From Bdellovibrio bacteriovorus (GTDB taxonomy: Bacteria; Bdellovibrionota; Bdellovibrionia; Bdellovibrionales; Bdellovibrionaceae), in assembly GCF_002208115.1 (NCBI RefSeq), contig NZ_CP020946.1, positions 1,116,001 to 1,180,000 on the forward strand: a DNA stretch of 64,000 nucleotides. Reading direction: 5' to 3'. A program made the position numbers and the translations under genes. Position 1 is the first letter of the stretch; each line of letters starts with the position of its first letter. The notes under the pieces are model-generated. The model ran no database searches. It was not told the origin of the DNA and saw only the letters and a program-made list of their open reading frames with translations. Positions 58,687 to 64,000 of the stretch are shown here, in pieces.

Positions 58687-59328
58687 TTACTTTTTCGCAG
58701 CAGGAGCTTTTGCAGCAGCAGGTGCAGCAGCAGCAGGAGCCGCGGCAGCAGCTGGAGTAGCAGCAACTTCTTCTTCTTGAGCGTTAACAACTGCAACAGT
58801 TTGTTCTGCGCCAGTGATCATTTTCACGGAGCCGCCAACTTTGATGTCGGATACGTGAAGAGCGTCACCAACTGCCAAGTTAGAGATGTCAGCAGTGAAG
58901 AACTCAGGGATTTCAGTTGGCAAGCACTCAACCTCAACGGAACGAAGAACAACGTTCAACAGACCGCCTTCAGAAAGACCGATAGCTTTACCTTCAAGAC
59001 GTACTTCAACGTTAACGCGAACCGCTTTTTTCAGATCCAAAGCGAAGAAGTCAACGTGTTGAGGACGACGAGTCAGTGGGTGTACGTCTACGGATTTGAT
59101 CAGAACTACGATGCCATTTGCAGTTTTGTCAGTGGATTTCAAGTTGAAAAGAGCATTCTCGTAAGCGCGAGTGTTGTACTTAACGATTTCTTTTTCACCA
59201 ACGGAAACGTTCGTTGGAGTTACAGCTCCGTAGATAACAGCAGGAACGTTACGGCTAGTGCGCAGGCCACGGCTGTTGTGTTTACCAGTTTCACGAGGTT
59301 CAACTGTAAGGTCGATTCTTGTTTTCAT
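58687..59328 (-). CDS. rplY: 50S ribosomal protein L25 (long, Ctc form)
   Basis: A 213-residue protein. N-terminal L25 domain (about 1-90) binds 5S rRNA (RGLRTSRNVPAVIYGAV, RRPQHVDFFALDL); the C-terminal TL5/Ctc domain (about 95-185) has LPTEIPEFFTADISNL and GDALHVSDIKV; an Ala/Pro-rich tail with lysines ends at 213. Typical of the Ctc long form. It follows prs in the usual order and has a strong terminator. Confidence 0.96.
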   Translation of the reverse strand: MKTRIDLTVEPRETGKHNSRGLRTSRNVPAVIYGAVTPTNVSVGEKEIVKYNTRAYENALFNLKSTDKTANGIVVLIKSVDVHPLTRRPQHVDFFALDLKKAVRVNVEVRLEGKAIGLSEGGLLNVVLRSVEVECLPTEIPEFFTADISNLAVGDALHVSDIKVGGSVKMITGAEQTVAVVNAQEEEVAATPAAAAAPAAAAPAAAKAPAAKK

Positions 59329-59387
59329 GTATTTATCCTTCTAGTCCAATAGAGGAAGTTAATAATATCCACCCGAAGGTGGGTTAG

Positions 59388-60335
59388 TTAGTCAAACAAT
59401 GAACTGACGGAGTCATTTCCGTGGATTCGTTTCATGGCTTCGGCCAGGACCGGAGCTACTGAAACCACTTCGATTTTTCCGCAGTTTTTCGCCGCTTCAG
59501 ACAGCGGGATCGTGTCGGTGACCCATACTTTTTCAATAGGGCTTTCCTTCAGGCGATTGATCGCAGGACCTGACAAAACAGGGTGGGTTGCAACGGCGAA
59601 CACACGTTTTGCCCCATTCTTATACAGGCTGTCAACTGCTTGTGTAAGAGTTCCCGCCGTATCGATCATATCGTCCACAATGACGGCCGTTTTGCCAGTC
59701 ACATCCCCGATCAGGTGCAGGGCTTTAGCCTCATTAGGGCCGGAACGGCGTTTATCGATGATCGCCATGGAGGACTCAATTCTCTTGGCAAAGGCACGGG
59801 TTCTTTCGACCCCGCCGGCGTCTGGACTCACCGCAACAAACTCAGAGCCCTGGCCGTAGGCATCCCGCCAAGCGCGAGCCAAAGTCGGAATTGCGAACAA
59901 ATGGTCCACCGGAACATTGAAGAAGCCTTGGATTTGGGCGGCGTGCAGGTCCACGGACACCACACGGTCGGCGCCGGCCGTCGTGATCAGGTCCGCCATC
60001 AATTTGGCCGAAATAGGGGCGCGCGGGGCCACTTTTCGATCCTGGCGGGCATAACCGTAATAAGGGATCACGGCGGTGATGGAGGCGGCGGAGGCCCGGC
60101 GAAGGGCATCGAGCATCACAAACAGCTCCATGTAGTTTTGATTTACAGGAGGGCAGGTGCTTTGGACAACAAACACGTGTTGCCCGCGGACGCTCTCATG
60201 TATTTCGACTTGGATTTCACCGTCAGCAAAACTGCTGACTTCACAGTATCCGAGCTCAACTCCAGCGGCTTCGGCTACTTTCTTGGCTAATGTGGGATTG
60301 GCATTGGCTGAAAAGATTTTTAGGCCCTTCATCAC
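59388..60335 (-). CDS. prs: Ribose-phosphate pyrophosphokinase
   Basis: A 315-residue enzyme making PRPP from ribose 5-phosphate and ATP, needed by nadC-type reactions, purines, pyrimidines and histidine. Motifs: YARQDRKVAPRAPISAKLMA, the metal site VSVDLHAAQIQGFF and the PRPP-binding VIVDDMIDTAGTL. GTG 60335 or ATG 60332 is the start, with GGAG before both. It precedes rplY with 59 bp between; a UUCG-loop hairpin lies in that gap without a T-run. Confidence 0.95.
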   Translation of the reverse strand: MMKGLKIFSANANPTLAKKVAEAAGVELGYCEVSSFADGEIQVEIHESVRGQHVFVVQSTCPPVNQNYMELFVMLDALRRASAASITAVIPYYGYARQDRKVAPRAPISAKLMADLITTAGADRVVSVDLHAAQIQGFFNVPVDHLFAIPTLARAWRDAYGQGSEFVAVSPDAGGVERTRAFAKRIESSMAIIDKRRSGPNEAKALHLIGDVTGKTAVIVDDMIDTAGTLTQAVDSLYKNGAKRVFAVATHPVLSGPAINRLKESPIEKVWVTDTIPLSEAAKNCGKIEVVSVAPVLAEAMKRIHGNDSVSSLFD

Positions 60336-60401
60336 TCGTAGTCTCCTGAGTTAAAAGTGCGTTTAAAGGAAGCTAGCAAGGGGCCCTCTTTTTGTCCAAC
60401 G

Positions 60402-60428
60402 AAAAGGGGGTCTTTTTTGACCCCCTTT
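60402..60428 (-). terminator. Terminator after rsgA
   Basis: 10-bp stem AAAGGGGGTC/GACCCCCTTT with a six-base loop and a short T tract on the minus strand, 15 bp past the rsgA stop. Confidence 0.75.
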
Positions 60429-60442
60429 GGCGAGCAAAACAC

Positions 60443-61564
60443 CTAGATTTCCCCTCTGGATTTCTGTTTTACGCGGACTCGCAGTCCTTGAGTGATTTTC
60501 TTCCATTTCTGGCGCTCCTCGCGAGCTTTTTCGGGGTCGGTTTTGCGCTCAAAATAGCGCAGTTCCCGCTCCAGATTTTGAAAACTTTCCCAACGTTCCG
60601 CTTCCAGCTCTCCCGATTCCAGGGCGGCTTGGACGGCACAGCCTGGTTCGGTCTGATGCTGGCAGTCCGTAAACCGGCAACGGGTGGCCAGTTCCAGAAT
60701 ATCGTCAAAGAGGTTTTCAAAGCCCTCCCGGTGATCCAAAAGCCCCAGTTCCCGCATGCCCGGCGTGTCCATCAAAAGGGCGCCAGAGGGAAGCTGATAC
60801 AAGGACCTTGAAGTGGTCGTGTGTTTACCTTTGTCGTCGTCCTCGCGGATGCTTTGGGTTTTGATCTGCTCTTTTTCCAAAAGCAGATTTCCCAAAGTCG
60901 ATTTTCCAACCCCCGAAGACCCCAAAAGCACCACGGTCTTTCCGGGCAGCAGGTGAGTCTTCAGCGGCTCCAGGGTTTGCGGATCCAAAGCACTCACGGC
61001 ATGCACCGGAACCGCCGGGTGGCGGTCTTCCACTTCGGCGATGAGGCCTTTAAGGTCTTCGGCCAAATCCGCCTTGGTCAGAACGATGACCGGCGAGGCG
61101 TTGGATTCCCAGGCAAGGCTCATATAGCGATCCAGGCGTTTCAGGTTGAAATCCTGATTGGCCGACACGGTCACAAAAATCACATCCACGTTGGCGGCCA
61201 CGATCTGGGCCCGGGCCCCGCTGCCGGGTTCCTTGCGGTAAAAGCAGCTTTGGCGCGAAAGGACTTCGTGAATGACCGCGTGCTCGTCATTGGAGTGCAG
61301 TTCGCAAATCACCCAGTCACCCACGCCGGGGTATTCCAGGTTCAGATCCGAATGTTCATAGCGAAATTTTCCAGAAAGCTGGGCCAGAGCTTTGCCTTCG
61401 TGATCGTTTTTAAAGAACACCACGCGGTACATTTCGCGTTCTTGATTAATAATACGTCCAACGACCTCGTGCGATTTAAGCGGTCGAAGTTCGATTTGCG
61501 CCTGTAAAAGCGCGTTCCATCCCCAAGCGGGAAGGATTGATGAAGTAGTCACGGATAACTCCAT
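60443..61564 (-). CDS. rsgA: Ribosome small-subunit-dependent GTPase RsgA (YjeQ)
   Basis: A 373-residue circularly permuted GTPase that checks 30S maturation. N-terminal OB-like region (about 40-110), then G4 (VLTKADL) before G1 (GSSGVGKST) and G3 (DTPGMREL), the order diagnostic of YjeQ. The zinc site is CRFTDCQHQTEPGC. A long basic C-tail follows (RVRVKQKSRGEI). Terminator at 60402-60428. Confidence 0.95.
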   Translation of the reverse strand: MELSVTTSSILPAWGWNALLQAQIELRPLKSHEVVGRIINQEREMYRVVFFKNDHEGKALAQLSGKFRYEHSDLNLEYPGVGDWVICELHSNDEHAVIHEVLSRQSCFYRKEPGSGARAQIVAANVDVIFVTVSANQDFNLKRLDRYMSLAWESNASPVIVLTKADLAEDLKGLIAEVEDRHPAVPVHAVSALDPQTLEPLKTHLLPGKTVVLLGSSGVGKSTLGNLLLEKEQIKTQSIREDDDKGKHTTTSRSLYQLPSGALLMDTPGMRELGLLDHREGFENLFDDILELATRCRFTDCQHQTEPGCAVQAALESGELEAERWESFQNLERELRYFERKTDPEKAREERQKWKKITQGLRVRVKQKSRGEI

Positions 61565-61988
61565 TGAATAAAATTAAAATTCAGGAGCTCTCTTGGCGAA
61601 CTTAAGTTTTAAAAATGAAAAAACTAGAAAGACGCAAGGAGAGCGGCTTTAGCGATAAGAGATTTTACAATCATAGGCCCTCCTTGTTGGGTGTGTTTGA
61701 TAAAGTATGGACCGATTTTAAGCCTGATGCAATGGCAAAGACAAGTTTAAGAGTAACCCAAAACGTCACTGGCCCGAAAAACTGTGAAAAAGTTGAGCTG
61801 TGGCAGTCACTTAAGCCACAGCTCGGAGCGAGCCGAAAGACATCTCTAAAGCCCTGTAGTCCAATTTATCGCTACTTGGGAGGGGCTGGTATGCAGAGGC
61901 CCGAATGCTGCAAGATCTCACTTTGTAAACAAAGCCATTTTAAATAAACAAGCATTCGGCGAAGGCCAAATGAATAAAGGAGTATATT
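61565..61988 (+). other. 424-bp intergenic region with structured sequence
   Basis: No convincing gene. It contains a GAGCTGTGGC/GCCACAGCTC hairpin (about 61794-61823), then GAGCCGAAAGACATCTCTAAAGCC, then an imperfect ATTCGGC-GAAG-GCCAAAT hairpin next to the following start. The CGAAAG...AAAGCC words are shared with the cyclic-di-GMP-I riboswitch but the rest does not follow its consensus. Possible untranslated leader or small RNA for the secreted protein gene that follows. Confidence 0.3.
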
Positions 61989-62399
61989 ATGAAAAAGATG
62001 TCTGCAATTGCCACGGCAGTTCTTGCTATTTCTACTTTTTCCACAGCGGCTCACGCGGTGACTGAGCTTGCCTGCAGCTATGAGTATAAAAACGTCGGTC
62101 AGTATCTGAAAATCGACCACAGAGTGGGTCGCGATGGTAAACTTTATCCATTTATGCGTCACAAAGAAGATAAATCAGGTGATTCTAAATTGAAATTTGG
62201 AACCGATGAAATCCAATTCAGCGTTTCCGGCAATGACAAACGTATGCAAAACTGGATTTACGTTGAAGCGTACAGCGACATCGCAGAACGCACCTTCCAG
62301 TTGGACCTGAAAAACGAGACCATCACGATCATCAAAGGTGGACGAGTTATTTTGAATAAGAGTCCGCTGTCCTGCACTCTTACAATGGGTGGCGAATAG
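61989..62399 (+). CDS. Small secreted protein with one disulfide pair
   Basis: A 136-residue protein, signal peptide 1-23 (AHA then V). The mature 113 residues are strand-rich (LACSYEYKNVGQYLKIDHRV, DEIQFSVSGNDKRMQNWIYVEAY, RTFQLDLKNETITII) with Cys29 and one near the C-terminus (LSCTLT), likely bonded. The fold looks like a small beta-sandwich. No known family. A ribosome site AAAGGAG is present. Monocistronic with a strong terminator. Confidence 0.65.
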   Translation: MKKMSAIATAVLAISTFSTAAHAVTELACSYEYKNVGQYLKIDHRVGRDGKLYPFMRHKEDKSGDSKLKFGTDEIQFSVSGNDKRMQNWIYVEAYSDIAERTFQLDLKNETITIIKGGRVILNKSPLSCTLTMGGE

Positions 62400-62430
62400 T
62401 TTCTGGAAAGCTATTGAATGCCTTGAAGAA

Positions 62431-62463
62431 GTTCCCACGAGAAGTCGTGGGAACTTTTTTTTA
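62431..62463 (+). terminator. Terminator after the small secreted protein
   Basis: Perfect 11-bp stem AGTTCCCACGA/TCGTGGGAACT with a GAAG loop, then T8. Confidence 0.92.
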
Positions 62464-63060
62464 TGGGTTTACGGTCTGAAGCTTTTCCAGGAAGGCTTTT
62501 AAAGCCATCGCTCTATGGGAAAGCAGGCTTTTATAGCCTGTGCCCAGTTCTGCCAGGGTCTGAGTCTGGCCTTCCGGGATGAACACTGGATCGTAACCAA
62601 AGCCGTGCAAGCCGGCAGGCTTTTGTGCGATCGTGCCTTTCATCTCGCCATTGAACACCCATTCTTCACCCGTCGGAGTGTAAACCACCGTCGTGCAAAC
62701 GAATTTTGCATTCTTGTTCGGCATTGGTTTTAGCGTGATCATTTTCAAAAGCTTGGAAACGTTTTCGCTGTCAGAAGCCTTCGGTCCCGCATAACGAGCC
62801 GAATGAATTCCTGGCAAGCCGTTCAGACCTTCAACAACCAAACCCGCATCCTCACCCAGCACCCAGACATTGTTTTTCACCGCACGCAAAGTTTTGGCTT
62901 TGATGCGCGCGTTGTCTTCAAATGTTTTTCCGTCTTCTGGACGGGGAGTGAAGGAGGGGATGTCGCCTTGTGAAAAGACCTTCAAGTCCGGCAGCTCACG
63001 CAGCAGTTGTTTGTATTCAGCCAGTTTTCCTTTGTTTCCGGTGGCAATCCAAAGTTCCAT
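62461..63060 (-). CDS. rdgB: XTP/dITP diphosphatase (RdgB/HAM1)
   Basis: A 199-residue enzyme removing non-canonical purine triphosphates (dITP, XTP) from the nucleotide pool. Motifs: ATGNKGKLAEYKQLL (6-20), VLGEDAGLVVEGLNGLPGIHSARYAG, HGFGYDPVFIPEG and the SHRAMALK tail. It ends in the plus-strand T tract of the preceding terminator. It directly follows rph, 0 bp apart. Confidence 0.95.
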   Translation of the reverse strand: MELWIATGNKGKLAEYKQLLRELPDLKVFSQGDIPSFTPRPEDGKTFEDNARIKAKTLRAVKNNVWVLGEDAGLVVEGLNGLPGIHSARYAGPKASDSENVSKLLKMITLKPMPNKNAKFVCTTVVYTPTGEEWVFNGEMKGTIAQKPAGLHGFGYDPVFIPEGQTQTLAELGTGYKSLLSHRAMALKAFLEKLQTVNP

Positions 63061-63792
63061 TTATGCTCCTGCGATCTTATAGATTTCACCCATCACTGCG
63101 GCTTGGTGAATGAAAAGTTCACGGCAGCCTTTTTCAGCCACATCCATCATCTTGAACAACTGATCGCGGGTGAAGGGAACGTGTTCGGCGGTACCTTGAA
63201 CTTCCACGAATTGGCCCTTGTCCGTCATGACAAAGTTCATGTCAGTGCCGATTGCAGAATCTTCGTCATAGTTCAGATCCAGCAGGATGTTGCCTTCATG
63301 CAGGCCCACACTGATCGCGGATACATAGTTGATCAACGGCAACGTTTTGATTTCGCTGACGGCATGCAGTTTTTTAAGCGCCAGGGCCAGCGCCACAAAG
63401 CCGCCGGTCACCGAAGCCGTGCGTGTGCCGCCATCGGCATTCAACACGTCACAGTCGATGATGATTTGTTTTTCACCCAGTTGTTTTAGGTCCACCGCCG
63501 CACGCAAAGAGCGTCCAATCAGGCGCGAGATTTCTTGAGTGCGCCCCCCAGTCATGGATTTGTCACGACGGATGCGCGTGTGAGTCGATCTTGGCAGCAT
63601 GCCGTATTCCGCCGTGATCCAGCCAGCTCCGGTGCCCAGCAACCAGCTTGGGGCTTTAGATTCATAAGTCGCCGTGCAAAGAACTTTGGTGCGACCAAAT
63701 TCCACGATGGCAGAGCCTTCAGCGTACTCGGATACATTTGGGGTGATTTTAATATTTCGAAGTTGATCAAACAGACGGCCGTCAGCACGCAT
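63061..63792 (-). CDS. rph: Ribonuclease PH
   Basis: A 243-residue phosphorolytic exoribonuclease that trims tRNA 3' ends. Motifs: VEFGRTKVLCTATYES, TGGRTQEISRLIGRSLRAAVDL, CDVLNADGGTRTASVTGG, and the DLNYDEDSAIGTDMNFVM core. Full length. It abuts rdgB directly. The DNA just upstream (63806-63832) has a terminator-like hairpin in the plus orientation. Confidence 0.95.
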   Translation of the reverse strand: MRADGRLFDQLRNIKITPNVSEYAEGSAIVEFGRTKVLCTATYESKAPSWLLGTGAGWITAEYGMLPRSTHTRIRRDKSMTGGRTQEISRLIGRSLRAAVDLKQLGEKQIIIDCDVLNADGGTRTASVTGGFVALALALKKLHAVSEIKTLPLINYVSAISVGLHEGNILLDLNYDEDSAIGTDMNFVMTDKGQFVEVQGTAEHVPFTRDQLFKMMDVAEKGCRELFIHQAAVMGEIYKIAGA

Positions 63793-63805
63793 AGAAAGCT
63801 CCAGT

Positions 63806-63832
63806 AAGGCCGGGTAAGAGGTGGCCTTTTTT
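63806..63832 (+). terminator. Orphan terminator-like hairpin, plus orientation, before rph
   Basis: AAGGCC (63806-63811) and GGCCTT (63823-63828) with a T6 tract on the plus strand. No plus-strand gene ends here. It lies in the rph promoter region. Confidence 0.4.
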
Positions 63833-63871
63833 CAGTCTTAGTTTTGGGGTGATTAAAACGATTAAAACAAA

Positions 63872-64000
63872 CTAATTTAAGGATTTTGCGGTGTGGTTGT
63901 CCATCTTTTCTTTGTAGGACTGGAGGGCGGTGTAGATTTTTTGGGCAAGATCGTTTTGATATTCTGCGCTGACCAGCTTTTTGGCTTCACGCGGGTTGGT
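63872..64000 (-). CDS. N-acetylmuramoyl-L-alanine amidase (AmiC/Amidase_3 type), C-terminal 42 residues only
   Basis: Partial gene: the frame enters at the window edge and ends with TAG at 63872-63874. The 42 residues, TNPREAKKLVSAEYQNDLAQ then KIYTALQSYKEKMDN and a short tail, match the C-terminal helix region of Amidase_3 enzymes (N-P-x-E, then QxxLA and I-x-x-G-I/L-x-x-Y). Such zinc amidases release peptides from MurNAc in peptidoglycan. The catalytic part lies outside the window, so the call rests on the tail only. Confidence 0.65.
   Translation of the reverse strand, partial: TNPREAKKLVSAEYQNDLAQKIYTALQSYKEKMDNHTAKSLN

Noticed and set aside
59340-59387. UUCG-loop hairpin between prs and rplY as terminator
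   Set aside because: Stem of 5-6 bp and no T-run; more likely a processing or chance hairpin.
61615-61947. 110-codon frame in the 424-bp intergenic region
   Set aside because: No ribosome site, runs through palindromic sequence, Cys/Lys-rich tail with no signal peptide or family resemblance; more likely an untranslated region.
1-64000. CRISPR array, IS element, prophage or rRNA/tRNA genes
   Set aside because: No spaced direct repeats, no transposase or integrase, no phage structural genes apart from the host-type fibres, and no recognisable rRNA or tRNA sequence.

Overview
The window reads as chromosomal DNA of a predatory Bdellovibrio, most like B. bacteriovorus. The grounds are about 50% GC, tight gene packing, many secreted or outer-membrane proteins with no obvious family, several peptidoglycan-cleaving enzymes, and long mosaic tail-fibre-like surface proteins. 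This assignment comes from recognising protein families and gene styles; no database search was run.

Layout. 0-9 kb: a SIMPL-domain protein and a SleB-like wall hydrolase, then a GyrI-like protein, a thioredoxin-like protein, birA, nadC and a response regulator on the minus strand, then an lptG-like permease, def, fmt and rpe on the plus strand, and a convergent Nudix gene. 9.2-16.2 kb: a small outer-membrane barrel whose 3' end is shifted by a 19-bp tandem duplication, a REP-type inverted repeat, hutH-hutU, and a complete SsuABC/TauABC-type ABC importer. 16.2-29.7 kb: an accessory block of envelope and secreted genes. It has two cassettes, each a small lipoprotein followed by a long trimeric-fibre-like adhesin. 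Between them lie a lytic-transglycosylase-like protein, two paralogous small secreted proteins and an outer-membrane barrel. 29.8-35.2 kb: the 2-oxoglutarate dehydrogenase complex (sucA-sucB-lpdA, minus strand), then gpmA. 36.3-41.7 kb: a pseudopilin operon with one very large, coiled-coil-bearing, GspK-like pilin, two normal-size prepilins and a secreted EF-hand protein. 41.8-49.6 kb: hsp20, hutI, a 59-residue Flp-like pilin, a PlsC-like acyltransferase, glpK, a PilZ protein, a DDRR-repeat secreted protein, a sugar-type binding protein and a lone cyclic-nucleotide-binding domain. 49.7-56.7 kb: radA, a large Slt-type lytic transglycosylase coupled to two Opp/Dpp permease genes, and an amidase. 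56.8-64 kb: ychF, pth, rplY, prs, rsgA, a small secreted protein, rdgB, rph and the 3' end of an AmiC-type amidase.

The genes support a predator's life: catabolism of prey amino acids (hutH, hutU, hutI) feeding 2-oxoglutarate dehydrogenase, glycerol use, cell-wall cutting (SleB-like, two transglycosylases, amidase), possible peptide uptake, and surface fibres or pili for prey contact. The strongest unexplained signals are the paired lipoprotein-fibre cassettes, the pseudopilin operon with its coiled-coil insert, a two-copy structured element starting exactly at the stop codons of hutU and lpdA with covarying stem pairs, and a leader before pth in which a terminator and an upstream stem compete for one strand.
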